A DNA stretch of 64,000 bases, taken from positions 62,001 to 126,000 of the forward strand of contig JAJTEH010000004.1 in NCBI GenBank assembly GCA_021298355.1, given 5' to 3'. The translations under genes were made by a program, and so were the position numbers. The stretch is from Flammeovirgaceae bacterium. Its GTDB lineage: Bacteria > Bacteroidota > Bacteroidia > Cytophagales > Cyclobacteriaceae. Under the pieces are notes generated by a model. It ran no database searches. It saw only the letters and a list, made by a program, of their open reading frames with translations, and had not been told where the DNA came from. Positions 15,876-25,712 of this stretch are shown piece by piece; positions within the stretch are counted from its first letter, which is position 1; each line of letters opens with the position of its first letter.

Positions 15876-18821
15876 CTAAGTCAACATCTGCGCAATGTCT
15901 TCGCGGGTTAGTTGTTTCATGATGCTTTCTTCTGTAGTAATTAAATCGGTAGTCAATTTTAATTTCTTTTGTTGCAGTTGCAGAATTTTTTCTTCTACCG
16001 TATTGCGCGTAATAAATTTATACGTAAACACTTTTTTCTTTTGCCCGATGCGGTGCGCTCTGTCTACTGCTTGTGCTTCTACTGCCGGGTTCCACCACGG
16101 GTCGAGTATAAACACATAATCTGCTTCTGTTAAATTTAATCCTAATCCTCCGGCCTTAATCGAGATTAAGAATATTTTCAGCTTTGGGTCTTTGTTAAAT
16201 CTTTCGACTTGTTCTTTTCTATCGTTGCTGCTTCCATCTAAATAAGCAAAATCAATTTTATGTGTTTTTAAATATTGGCGTACTAGTTCTAAATGTTTTA
16301 CGTATTGGCTAAACACTAAAACCTTATGGTCTTCCGCTAACGCACTTGCCAACATGTGTGTAATGTCTTCGAATTTACCAGAGTCGCCCGCGTAATTGGC
16401 ATCAACCATTTTAGGATGATTGGCCAATTGCCTGAGTTTAGTAAGGCCTTCTAAAATCATGAAGCGGCTGTTGCCTATTCCTTCCTTATCAATCAAATCT
16501 AAAATCTTGCCGCGGTAATAGGCTTTTGCTTCTTCGTATTTTTCTTCTTGGTCGCGGCTCATCTCTACATATTGCACGTTCTCTACCTTCTCGGGTAATT
16601 CTGTTGCCACTTGCGATTTGTGCCTGCGCAACATAAAAGGTTTGATGATGGTGTGTAAACGTTTCGAGCGTGCTTCATCTCCCTTCTTTTCTATGGGCAC
16701 TAAGAATTCATTTTTAAAATAACTCTGCGGCCCCAACAAACCAGGGTTGATGAACGTCATCTGCGACCATAAATCAAGCGTAGTATTTTCTAACGGTGTA
16801 CCGGTTAAAGCTAGTTTTTGACGCGATTTTAATTCGTGTACGGCTTGCGCAATGTTTGAGGTTGGGTTTTTAATTACTTGCGACTCATCGAGTATGATGT
16901 AGTTGAAATAAAAGTTTTTAAATAATTCTACATCTAAGCGCGTGATGCCATAGGAAGTAATAACAATATCGTATTGCTCAAAACGCTTTACATCTTTATT
17001 GCGCTGCGTGCCAGTGTAGGTTAATATTTTAAGTTCGGGCACAAACTTTTGAGCTTCCATCTCCCAATTATATACAAGAGACGTTGGCATAACAAGCAAT
17101 GAAGTTCCGCGACCTGCTTCTTTTTCGGCTTGCATCAACGTGAGGGTTTGCACGGTTTTACCTAAACCCATGTCATCAGCCAACACACCACCTAACCGAT
17201 ATTCATTTAAGAAACTGAGCCAGTTGTAGCCGGCTTTTTGATAAGGACGCAACTCACCTTTAAAGCCGGCAGGCAAAGGATAATTTTTAATACCTGTAAA
17301 GCTGCTTAAGTTTCGGAGTTTGTCGGAGATTTGAACCTTCGCCAGGTTTCCATCTTCTAATTCTTTTACTAAGGCCAAGTGATGTTTACGCAACACCGGT
17401 TTTTCATTCTTGCCTTCTGTTTCGCTTAAAGCAAACAGATCAGAATATTTGGTTAACCACGCTTCGGGTATAATCGCGATTTCTCCGTTGGGTAATTTAA
17501 ACTCAACTTTTTTGCGCATAATGAGTTTGCGCAATTCTTTGAACGGGATATCGAAATCGCCAAAACGAATTTTAGCGTGGATGTCGAACCAGTCGATGTT
17601 TTCTTTTACTTCTACTTCGAGCACGGCCTTGCCTACAAAATATTTTTTGTCGCGGCTTTCGGGTTGGCTTACTTCAAAACCAAGGTTTAAAAGATTAACT
17701 CTGTTTTCATTCAACCACGAAAAGGCTTCGGACTTAGGCACTGCAATTCTAAAATCTTTAAAGGGCAAGCCTAACTTTTGTAGAGTATGTAAAAATTTTT
17801 TCTCGATATCAGGCTTGCGTGTAACGCGATGAAAAATATAATTGTCTTCTTGCTTTTCTACCGAAACATTTACAGCACCGGTGGTATCGCCACGGAAACG
17901 ATATTTCCCATATTTAAAAGAAAGATCGAAAACTAATTTTCCACTCTCATCTGTTTTATCTTCTGCTGGTGTGTTTGGTTGTTCGAACAAACCGGCAATG
18001 TGTTGAGTTTGCGCAGTATGTAATTCTGATAATGTTAGAATAGGATGCGGATCGTGGTCGTGTTTCTGAATTTGAAATCCTTGCGCTTCAATTTCATCGA
18101 ACGATGCAATGAGTGGTGCCACGAAACGATTATAATATGTTTCTTCTAAATTTTTTGGGATAACTACAAATTTTTTAGAAAGAAACGGGATCAGCTTTTT
18201 TCCATCAATTGGTTTTTCGAAACCATATAGCTTACCGTTAAGAACCAACCACGCAGGTGTTTTACAAACTAAAAAGGCACCGGGGTTGGGTAGGTCTAAT
18301 TTTTTATCGGCATAATATACGGTTGGAAAATAATTGGTGTTTTCGGCATTGCGCAAGAAATGGAATTGAACGGTGGTTTTCTTTTCCATTACTTCGAGTC
18401 TTCTATAGGTAGGTTCGCCATCGTTACCCATTTCGAAAACCATTTTTCCTTTCAGCAAATCCAGCACTTGCGCTCTGCGCTTTTCCATGTAATCTTCGAT
18501 TTGCTCTTGCACCAATTCGTTGCCTTTGTTTTTATCGAAGGTTTTGCTGAAGAATTCTTCGGGTTTAATTTGCTTGGCCGAAAACTTTTTTACTACGGCA
18601 TCTTGTTGCATGCTGTCCATGATTTCAATCAGCTTGAAATCGCGGTCGTCCAGGCCTTTGGCAAATTCGCGTGCATTTTTATGCGAAATGTTTTGGTGTT
18701 GGTAGGTTAATTTCCCTTTGTCGTCAAGGTGAACAATGTACGACTCGAACACATACCCCAAATACTCGTGTTGAAAAACCGAGTAAACAATTTGAAAGGG
18801 TTGTGAAGCGGAAACTTTCAT
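15876..18821 (-). CDS. SNF2-family DNA helicase/ATPase
   Basis: 981 residues from the ATG at 18821 (a GTG at 18848 would add nine). The helicase core is in the C-terminal half: Walker A [10 protein letters not shown], DEAH-like ILDESQ, motif III [8 protein letters not shown], then the C-terminal domain with [23 protein letters not shown] and [20 protein letters not shown]. The first ~500 residues form the long N-terminal region usual in bacterial SNF2 proteins of this phylum. It should translocate on double-stranded DNA and remodel protein-DNA complexes. It is probably a chromosomal gene and marks the right border of the island; a role linked to the restriction enzyme cannot be excluded. Confidence 0.9.
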   Translation of the reverse strand: [981 protein letters not shown]

Positions 18822-18948
18822 AAAATAGTAAAAAGAGAGTAAAAACACCGCTTTTCTGTTGGCACAAAACTACGGGAACCTGAAAGGTAAGAAATTGTAG
18901 CAGTATGAAATGTTAATTATTTGCGCAGATGGTACATCAAACTTACTT

Positions 18949-20172
18949 CTATAAATAGTCGACTTTTGCGCTTTTGGCAGCTAAAAGGGCCGGCTTGATT
19001 GAAACCAAAAAGGTGATACAAGCCACAAGTATTACGGCAATCAGAAAATCGCTAGCTATAGGTTTTATTGGGTAGCCTTCGGTAACAGCATTGTTTACAC
19101 CCATCGATACAATGTTAAAATTCATTTGTAGCCAACAAATTAATCCACCTAAAACCAAGCCGATTGTTGTGCCTATACCCGCAATTAAAACACCTTCGAA
19201 CAAGAAAATCTTCTTAATAAAGTTTTCGGTAGCGCCCATAGAAACCATTACGGATAAGTCTTTCTTTTTATCCAGGCTTAACATCATTAAGCCAAAGAAA
19301 ATGTTGAGTGCGCCAATGCCTAAAAGTAAGGCTAAAGCCATAAACACAAACAATTTTTCCATTCTTAACAACTTGTATAAATCGGCATGTTGTTGTTGAT
19401 GGTCTAAAATAATGAAATTCTCTCCCAGTTTATTTTGTAAAGCGAGTTGTACTTCGGCTATTGAGGCGTTTTCTTTACATGTAATTTCGAGTGAGGTACG
19501 TTTGTTTTTATAGTTCATTAACTTTTCAGCTACACGCAGAGGTACAATTACGTAATGGTCGTCATATTGTTGTACAATAGAAAAAGAAGCTGCGGGCACT
19601 ACGTTTTCCTGGCTGTAAAGTGAAGAAGGATCTACCGATGCAGAAGCTGTATTTTTAATATAATATAGTTGTAAAGGAAAATACGGTTCGTTAATCATAA
19701 CCGATAAATTATACGCTATGCCATAGCCAATTATTGCAAAATTGGTTGTGCCTTCCTGAAGTTTTAATTCGCCTTCGTTAATGGTTCCTTTTAAGCGCCC
19801 ATGTTGCAGATAATTTTCGCTTACACCTTTAAGGGTGATAACCTGGTTGGCCTGCCGGTAGCGGAGGTAGGCGTAGTCTTCTATTACTTCGGTTACTGCC
19901 TCTACTCCGTGGGTATTGTTAATGGTAGTAAGCAACGAATCGGTAACAACAAACGATTTACCTGTAGCGGGTTTTAGTAAAAGGGGGGCATCGAAAGATG
20001 AATTCAGAGAGAAGAGCAGAACTTCTATACCATTAAAAACAGACATAACAACAATTAGTGCTGCTGTTATTATGGCTACTGCTGTTACGGCTAGCCAGGA
20101 AATTATGCTGATAAAATTTGTTTTTCGTTTAGAAACGAGGTAGCGCCTGGCAATAAAAAACGAGGCACTCAC
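18949..20172 (-). CDS. FtsX/LolE-type ABC transporter permease
   Basis: 407 residues. One N-terminal membrane helix (ISWLAVTAVAIITAALIVVM) is followed by a large periplasmic MacB_PCD-like domain and a C-terminal FtsX domain with three helices (VFMALALLLGIGALNIFFG, GIGTTIGLVLGG, FLIAVILVACITFLV). The N-terminal FIARRYLVSKRKTNFISIISW is typical of lipoprotein-release permeases (LolC/E). It should work with a LolD-type ATPase, which is not in the window. Its start overlaps the rbfA stop by 4 bases, so the two are co-transcribed. Confidence 0.85.
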   Translation of the reverse strand: MSASFFIARRYLVSKRKTNFISIISWLAVTAVAIITAALIVVMSVFNGIEVLLFSLNSSFDAPLLLKPATGKSFVVTDSLLTTINNTHGVEAVTEVIEDYAYLRYRQANQVITLKGVSENYLQHGRLKGTINEGELKLQEGTTNFAIIGYGIAYNLSVMINEPYFPLQLYYIKNTASASVDPSSLYSQENVVPAASFSIVQQYDDHYVIVPLRVAEKLMNYKNKRTSLEITCKENASIAEVQLALQNKLGENFIILDHQQQHADLYKLLRMEKLFVFMALALLLGIGALNIFFGLMMLSLDKKKDLSVMVSMGATENFIKKIFLFEGVLIAGIGTTIGLVLGGLICWLQMNFNIVSMGVNNAVTEGYPIKPIASDFLIAVILVACITFLVSIKPALLAAKSAKVDYL

Positions 20173-20531
20173 GATTCGGCAGGAGGTATGTGTAAATTAT
20201 TGATGAGGTCGTCCAGGCGCTGGGCGCGTTCTTCTACTTCATCGATAAAGAAAGCGATTTCCGGAACAATGCGCAGTTGTTTTCCAACCTTATCGCCCAG
20301 TAGTTTTCTAAATTCTTTTTTGTGGTCGGTAAGGATTTGCAGCACTTTGTTTTTGTCGCTGGCCAGCATCATGCTTAAGTAAATTTTTGCCAAACTTAAA
20401 TCGGGGCTCATTTTTACTTCAACTATACTAATAAAGGCATTGCCTAAAACACTTCGCTTGTCGCGCAAAAAAATATCGCTCATTTCTTTCTGAATAAGCT
20501 TGGCAACTTTTTGCTGTCGGGTAGAGCTCAT
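20169..20531 (-). CDS. rbfA: Ribosome-binding factor A
   Basis: 120 residues, the usual RbfA length. TRQQKVAKLIQKEMSDIFLR at the N terminus, LSLAKIYLSMM and LRIVPEIAFFIDEVEERAQRL near the end match the KH-fold RbfA family, which helps mature 16S rRNA in the 30S subunit. First gene of a two-gene operon with the LolE-like permease (4-base overlap). Confidence 0.92.
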   Translation of the reverse strand: MSSTRQQKVAKLIQKEMSDIFLRDKRSVLGNAFISIVEVKMSPDLSLAKIYLSMMLASDKNKVLQILTDHKKEFRKLLGDKVGKQLRIVPEIAFFIDEVEERAQRLDDLINNLHIPPAES

Positions 20532-20640
20532 ATGCGCAAGTTAGTATATATGAAATTGTTGCCTGCCGTTTAGTCCATTTTTTTTGAAATTTATATGCCT
20601 CTCCTTGCTTTGCTGTATATTTCGCTAAAATATACACGCA

Positions 20641-22029
20641 GTGCTTCGGTTTTTCAGAGTTAACGATCCGTATCGGTTATTGGCCATATTTGTGTTGTTT
20701 GTGTTGTTGTCTTTACCTGTTCTATTGGCAGACGATGGCTTAAGCCGCACGGCACTTTTTGCCATTGTTTTAGGGCAAAAAATGTACGAGGGGTTAACCC
20801 CTTATGTAACGTTAATAGATCATACTCCTGTTTTATCGCTTTGGCTAAATAGTGTAGTGTTTGCGGTTGCAGGTAAATCTGCCTGGACGCGCGAGTTATT
20901 AGCGTTGGTGGTTTTGTTGTTTCAAGGGGCGTATGTGGCAGTAGTGTTTATCCAGAAAAAAGCGTTTGAAGAAAACACCTATTTACCAGCGCTTTTATTT
21001 GTTTTACTTTGTTTAATTTCTTCAGATTTATTTACCCTTACACCAACTTTGCTAGGTTCCGGATTTTTGTTGTTGGCATTAAATAGTTTGATTAAAGAAA
21101 TTGAATTCAGGAATTATCAGGATGATGATCAGGTATTAAAAACAGGTTTTTATCTGGCGCTTACAACCTTAGCAGAAAATAGTTTTTTTGTTTATTTCCT
21201 GGGCACGTGGCTAATCCTTGTTTTGTTTGCACGGCTTACAGCTCGTAAACATATAGTGTACGTTACCGGCTTTTTATTGCCACATGTTTTGCTTTTTACT
21301 GCTTATTGGTTTATGGGCAACCACCATCAGTTATTAACCCATTTTTACGGATATTTTTTTGCTAAAACAAAAGGTTTATTAACGTGGAGCGAACTGTTGC
21401 TTACTGCTTCAATACCTGTGTTTTTTCTTTTGATTTCGTTTTTTAGATTAACCGGGGGTTCGCGCCTCACCAACTACCAGTCGCAATTGTTTCAGGTAAT
21501 GGTGCTTTGGTTGTTGTTTGGGGTGGCTTACTTATTTTTTGTTTCTGAACTCAGGCCACAATGTCTGTTGCCTATGTTTCCACCGCTATGCTTTTTAATT
21601 GCACATTTTTTACTGACCATACAACGAAAACGTTGGGCCGAAGTATTTTTATGGTTGCTCTTGATTGGCCTGCCCGGCTATGCATACCTCTTGCAAAAAG
21701 GTAAAGTACCGGGAATAAACAACGCTGGCTTATATGTTAAAACAAATACGGAAGAAAAAAGGCCTCGCGCTTTTTTACTAACCGAAGAAAACTCGCTGGG
21801 CATTACCTACGAGCCTGCCACAGGTTTAATGAACGGCCGCCAGAAAATGGACTTATTTACGCCTGTGCCTACATACAACAGCCTTACTATTTTAGCACAA
21901 CAACTAGAGTTGGGTAAACCTGCTGTAATTGTAGATCCGCAAAACAGGTTACACCAATACTGGCAACACATACCCAATTGGAAAAAAAGATATCAGAAAA
22001 AAGGAACCCGCTATTATCTTGTGCCATGA
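20641..22029 (+). CDS. Polytopic membrane protein (possible GT-C-like fold)
   Basis: 462 residues from a GTG at 20641. About ten hydrophobic segments; the N terminus FFRVNDPYRLLAIFVLFVLLS and the luminal loop with GLTPYVTLIDHTPVL recall lipid-linked glycosyltransferases, where an acidic residue in the first loop (here in LADDGLSR) is catalytic. The similarity is weak and no product can be named. Its stop codon overlaps the start of the TrmH-like gene (ATGA), which shows translational coupling. Confidence 0.65.
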   Translation: MLRFFRVNDPYRLLAIFVLFVLLSLPVLLADDGLSRTALFAIVLGQKMYEGLTPYVTLIDHTPVLSLWLNSVVFAVAGKSAWTRELLALVVLLFQGAYVAVVFIQKKAFEENTYLPALLFVLLCLISSDLFTLTPTLLGSGFLLLALNSLIKEIEFRNYQDDDQVLKTGFYLALTTLAENSFFVYFLGTWLILVLFARLTARKHIVYVTGFLLPHVLLFTAYWFMGNHHQLLTHFYGYFFAKTKGLLTWSELLLTASIPVFFLLISFFRLTGGSRLTNYQSQLFQVMVLWLLFGVAYLFFVSELRPQCLLPMFPPLCFLIAHFLLTIQRKRWAEVFLWLLLIGLPGYAYLLQKGKVPGINNAGLYVKTNTEEKRPRAFLLTEENSLGITYEPATGLMNGRQKMDLFTPVPTYNSLTILAQQLELGKPAVIVDPQNRLHQYWQHIPNWKKRYQKKGTRYYLVP

Positions 22030-22568
22030 GCGAACTAAGAAAATCATCCATGGAAGAACTCGGAAGAATTTCTATACCTGAGTATAAACAGAAAGAAAAA
22101 ATTCCAGTAGTAATTGTGCTTGATAGTGTAAGAAGCTTGAATAATGTAGGTTCTGCATTTCGAACTGCCGATGCGTTTGCCATCGAAAAAATAATTCTAA
22201 CAGGAATTACCGGCACACCACCACATCGCGAAATACAAAAAACTGCTTTAGGAGCAACAGAATCTGTAGCATGGGAATATGTTGTAGGTATACAAGAAGC
22301 TTTGCAAAAGCTGAAAAGAGAGCATTACGAATTAATAGCAATTGAACAAACCAACAAAAGCAGAAGTCTTCACGAATTTATCCCAAAGGCAAATGCCAAA
22401 TACTGCTTTGTGTTTGGCAACGAAGTAGAGGGTGTTAGCCATGAAGCACTTAGTTTAGTAGAGTACAGTTTGGAAATACCGCAAAGCGGCACAAAGCATT
22501 CTTTAAACATTTCTGTGTGCGTAGGCATTGTATTGTGGCATGCATACAAGCAAATAAAATTTACCTAA
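22026..22568 (+). CDS. TrmH/SpoU-family RNA 2'-O-methyltransferase
   Basis: 180 residues from the ATG at 22026; the frame extends further upstream only inside the previous gene. All three SPOUT motifs are present: NNVGSAFRTADAF (motif 1), FGNEVEGVSHE (motif 2) and PQSGTKHSLNISVCVGIVLW (motif 3). It uses SAM to methylate ribose in tRNA or rRNA; the target nucleotide cannot be read. Overlaps the upstream membrane protein gene by 4 bases. Confidence 0.88.
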   Translation: MSELRKSSMEELGRISIPEYKQKEKIPVVIVLDSVRSLNNVGSAFRTADAFAIEKIILTGITGTPPHREIQKTALGATESVAWEYVVGIQEALQKLKREHYELIAIEQTNKSRSLHEFIPKANAKYCFVFGNEVEGVSHEALSLVEYSLEIPQSGTKHSLNISVCVGIVLWHAYKQIKFT

Positions 22569-22874
22569 CCGTGCTGATGTTTAAAGTTTATTCATTCTCT
22601 TCCACACGCTTTATACCTCGCCTATAAAAAAAGCCTGCAACATTGTATTAAAGGGTACTTTCTATACAGATATACCAAGAAGTAACAGAAACGGAACAAG
22701 CCTAAAACAGAAGAAATGTTTAGCCTTGAAAGCGCGTCAATGTATTTCATCCAGATTAAAACACGTAATTCGAGATAAGAAAACAGAAGTTTATCTATGT
22801 TTTTTTAAAGAGCATTTAAGTTTTACTAAAGCATTAGGAAAAAAATAAGAACTTGCTGCAAAAACAGATCTAGC
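22569..22874. other. Intergenic gap, nothing recognised
   Basis: The 306-base gap between the TrmH-like gene and purM is A/T-rich, with no open frame of note, no convincing hairpin-plus-T terminator and no recognised riboswitch. Confidence 0.5.
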
Positions 22875-24041
22875 GTGAATTCAGATCGATACAACCAGCG
22901 TGGCGTTTCGGCCGGTAAAGAAGAAGTGCATAAAGCCATTAGCAAACTGGATAAAGGCTTGTTTCCTAAAGCATTTTGTAAGATAACACCAGATTATCTT
23001 GCACACGACCCCGATTGGTGCACCATTATGCATGCCGATGGAGCGGGCACAAAATCCTCTTTGGCTTATTTGTATTGGAAGGAAACAGGCGATTTATCAG
23101 TTTGGAAAGGCATTGCACAAGATGCAATCGTAATGAACACAGACGATTTACTTTGTGTTGGGGCTACCGGCCCAATGTTGCTTTCTTCTACCATAGGAAG
23201 AAATAAAAACCTTATACCAGGCGAAGTAATTACAGCTATAATAAATGGTACAGAAGAAGTATTACAAAACTTGCGCGATTATGGGGTTGATATTATAAGC
23301 ACAGGAGGAGAAACGGCCGATGTAGGAGACTTAGTAAGGACAATTATAGTAGACTCTACCGTGATAGCCCGAATGAAAAAAGCAGAGGTAATCGACAATG
23401 CTAATATTGAAGCAGGAGATGTTATAGTTGGTTTGGCTTCTTTTGGTAAGGCAAAATATGAACAACAATACAACGGAGGCATGGGTAGCAATGGCTTAAC
23501 TTCTGCCCGGCACGATGTGTTGCATAAAATGTATAAAACAAAATTTCCGGAAAGTTACGACCCGCAGGTGCCGGAACAACTGGTTTATAGCGGTGCATTA
23601 AAAGTAACGGAGGCTGTACCTGGTTTACCAGTTAATGTAGGGCAACTGCTTCTTTCGCCCACGCGCACGTATGCCCCAGTAATGGTTGCTGTTTTAAAAG
23701 AACTTAGAAAAGAAATACACGGCATTATTCATTGCAGTGGTGGGGCACAAACAAAAATTTTACATTTTATCGATCAACTGCATATTGTTAAAAACAATTT
23801 GTTTCAAACACCACCTTTATTCGAAATTATACAGGCGCAGAGTGGCACAAGCTGGCACGAAATGTTTAAAGTGTTTAACATGGGGCACAGAATGGAAATT
23901 TATCTTTCTGAGAAAGCAGCCGGTACGGTAATAGAAATTGCGAAGAACTTCGGTATAGAAGCTCAAATAATCGGGTATGTAGAAAAGGCCGATAAGAAGA
24001 AAGTAACTATCACTTCTTCATACGGACAGTTCGAATACTAA
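22875..24041 (+). CDS. purM: Phosphoribosylformylglycinamidine cyclo-ligase (AIR synthase), Bacteroidota type
   Basis: 388 residues from a GTG at 22875. The PurM-type start SDRYNQRGVSAGKEEV, the HADGAGTKSSLAY loop, NTDDLLCVGATGP and ISTGGETADVGDLVRT are the AIR synthase N-terminal domain; GLASFGKAKYEQ and HCSGGAQTKILHF belong to the C-terminal domain. It makes aminoimidazole ribonucleotide in purine synthesis. It is longer than the ~340-residue enzyme of E. coli, as usual for this phylum. It stands alone, with no other pur gene beside it. Confidence 0.9.
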   Translation: MNSDRYNQRGVSAGKEEVHKAISKLDKGLFPKAFCKITPDYLAHDPDWCTIMHADGAGTKSSLAYLYWKETGDLSVWKGIAQDAIVMNTDDLLCVGATGPMLLSSTIGRNKNLIPGEVITAIINGTEEVLQNLRDYGVDIISTGGETADVGDLVRTIIVDSTVIARMKKAEVIDNANIEAGDVIVGLASFGKAKYEQQYNGGMGSNGLTSARHDVLHKMYKTKFPESYDPQVPEQLVYSGALKVTEAVPGLPVNVGQLLLSPTRTYAPVMVAVLKELRKEIHGIIHCSGGAQTKILHFIDQLHIVKNNLFQTPPLFEIIQAQSGTSWHEMFKVFNMGHRMEIYLSEKAAGTVIEIAKNFGIEAQIIGYVEKADKKKVTITSSYGQFEY

Positions 24042-24235
24042 GCAGTTCTTGTTCCTTTTTCTTTTTGTAAAGCCTGCCGTATTTGCCTCATGGCTTCGCG
24101 CTTAAATTGTTTGTAAGCAGTGGGCTGCTCCTCTCTGTTAATAAGTTGTTTGGCATAAGCCAATACCTGATTGGCCTGCTGCTGATCAAGTGTACCGAAC
24201 ACTTCCAGCAATTGATTTTGGTTTGAAAGAATCAT
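24038..24235 (-). CDS. Small hypothetical protein (65 aa)
   Basis: Starting at the ATG at 24235 gives 65 residues: LSNQNQLLEVFGTLDQQQANQVLAYA is a short helical hairpin of the kind seen in DUF2281-like small proteins, followed by a basic tail (FKREAMRQIRQALQKEKG). The frame is open to 24373, but that part looks non-coding. It overlaps the purM stop by 4 bases on the opposite strand. Possibly an antitoxin-like protein without a visible toxin. Confidence 0.45.
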   Translation of the reverse strand: MILSNQNQLLEVFGTLDQQQANQVLAYAKQLINREEQPTAYKQFKREAMRQIRQALQKEKGTRTA

Positions 24236-24431
24236 TTTTGTAGTGGTTGATACTAATGTAAACGGTTTTTGAAACACAATGTTTAACGTAGAGGAATCAC
24301 TACAATTTCTTAATGTAAGGTTAACCTGCTGATTACGAGAGAAAACTGCAACCCCTTGCAATGGCCCAAACAATGCAAGAGGTTAAACGCAGTTTTTAAT
24401 TAAGCCAACCTTCACAACGATTGTGAAATCA

Positions 24432-24848
24432 TCAATTCAGACTTTGTGTCTGAAATAAATTTTGAAGATCCGAAGCTCTAGTAGCCTCGTACTTTTTTAC
24501 ATAAGTTTTAATATTTTCTTCCAGGCTTTCCCAATTTCTTTCTTCCACAATAGCGGCAGCGCCTAAAAGATTTCCCAAATAGTTTACTTTACTGGTAACT
24601 TCTTCAACTAAAAAAATTACCGGTGTATTTTTATTTACCGATGAGTGTCGCAACGAACGGATCAACTCAAAACCAGTGATAACAGGGAGGTCGGTGTGCG
24701 AAACAATAAGATCGTAGCGTTCTACCCGTGCGGCCATGAGCCCATCTAGGCCGCAAGAATAGTGGTTAACACTGCCATTTACCGATTCCAACACCGATAG
24801 GATTTGACCAATTCCTTTATCCTGCCTGTTAATCACCAGAATTTTCAC
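24432..24848 (-). CDS. Degenerate (pseudo-)receiver domain protein
   Basis: 138 residues with the CheY-like fold pattern (MKILVI at the start, YDLIVSHTDLP, GFELIRSLR, TPVIFLVEE). The catalytic residues are lost: the acidic pair is N7-R8, the phospho-acceptor position four before the Pro is H51, and no conserved Lys follows the last strand (AAAIVEERN). It therefore should not be phosphorylated in the usual way and may work by protein binding. It lies ~200 bases downstream of the NarL-type regulator on the same strand. Confidence 0.75.
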   Translation of the reverse strand: MKILVINRQDKGIGQILSVLESVNGSVNHYSCGLDGLMAARVERYDLIVSHTDLPVITGFELIRSLRHSSVNKNTPVIFLVEEVTSKVNYLGNLLGAAAIVEERNWESLEENIKTYVKKYEATRASDLQNLFQTQSLN

Positions 24849-25045
24849 GATAAACTTTTACTATTAGGGATTAGAACCTTTTTTCCGAAATATCCAACTC
24901 TTAAGAAAAACAGTTTGGAGATTTTAGAATCCGAAAAGCCCCCTGAAACAAGGCTTATTTAAAAGAATTTGATTTTCAGGCATTTATAAAAAGAATAATA
25001 CTCTTTAAGGCTCAAAAAATGTTGAAAAATGAGTAGAAACCCCTA

Positions 25046-25708
25046 TTACTCCATTTTCAACAGGCCATGTTCGTAGGCATACCGAACTATACCCACTACA
25101 TTTTTAACTTCAATTTTTTCCATGATTTTTGCCCGGTGGTTTTCTACTGTGCGCTCACTTATCGAGAGGTTGTTCCCAATTTCGCGGGTTGAGTTTTCTC
25201 TGCAGATTAACCTGATAATTTCCACTTCGCGTTCGGTTAAAGCAACTGGCTTTCTGAAGCTAAATGTATTGGCTTGCCCTAAAATGGCACGTTGTTTCTT
25301 TAAAATGGAGGCAACTATTTCGTTATGATAAAAATCTTTGTCTACCACGCTGTAAATGGCTGTTTCTAATTCGCGGGGTTCGGCATTTTTAAATAGAAAT
25401 GCACGTGCGCCTATATCCATCAAATGCAAAACATACCGATCGCTGTCGTGCATAGAAAGAATGATCACCTTAACTTCCGGATATTTGTTGTAAAGAATTT
25501 CGCAAGCTTCGGAGCCATCCATTACCGGCATTTTTAAATCGAGCAGCACTACATCTGGTTTTTTTTCTTTAACCAACTGCAACAATTCTTTTCCGTTTTC
25601 TGCGTCCTTTACTTCTTTTATACGATTGAATGTGAGCAAAAGCCCGGCAATGGCTTTTCTGAAAAGCGTATGATCATCTGCTACATAGACTACTAAAGAT
25701 TTTTCCAT
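25046..25708 (-). CDS. NarL/LuxR-type response regulator
   Basis: 220 residues. The receiver domain has acidic D11-D12, phospho-acceptor D57 in LLDLKMPVMDG, and the usual Ser (ILSMHDSD) and Lys (FLFKNAEP). The C-terminal LuxR helix-turn-helix reads LTEREVEIIRLICR...TREIGNNLSISERTVENHRAKI. It should be phosphorylated by the kinase encoded four bases upstream. Last gene of a four-gene operon. Confidence 0.92.
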   Translation of the reverse strand: MEKSLVVYVADDHTLFRKAIAGLLLTFNRIKEVKDAENGKELLQLVKEKKPDVVLLDLKMPVMDGSEACEILYNKYPEVKVIILSMHDSDRYVLHLMDIGARAFLFKNAEPRELETAIYSVVDKDFYHNEIVASILKKQRAILGQANTFSFRKPVALTEREVEIIRLICRENSTREIGNNLSISERTVENHRAKIMEKIEVKNVVGIVRYAYEHGLLKME

Positions 25709-25712
25709 ACTA

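Noticed and set aside
24236-24373. Longer version of the 65-residue protein
   Set aside because: The extra 46 residues lack protein-like patterns and the ATG at 24235 fits better.
24411-24427. Palindrome TTCACAA-CGA-TTGTGAA as a terminator
   Set aside because: No T-tract on either strand; it may be an operator, but nothing supports this.
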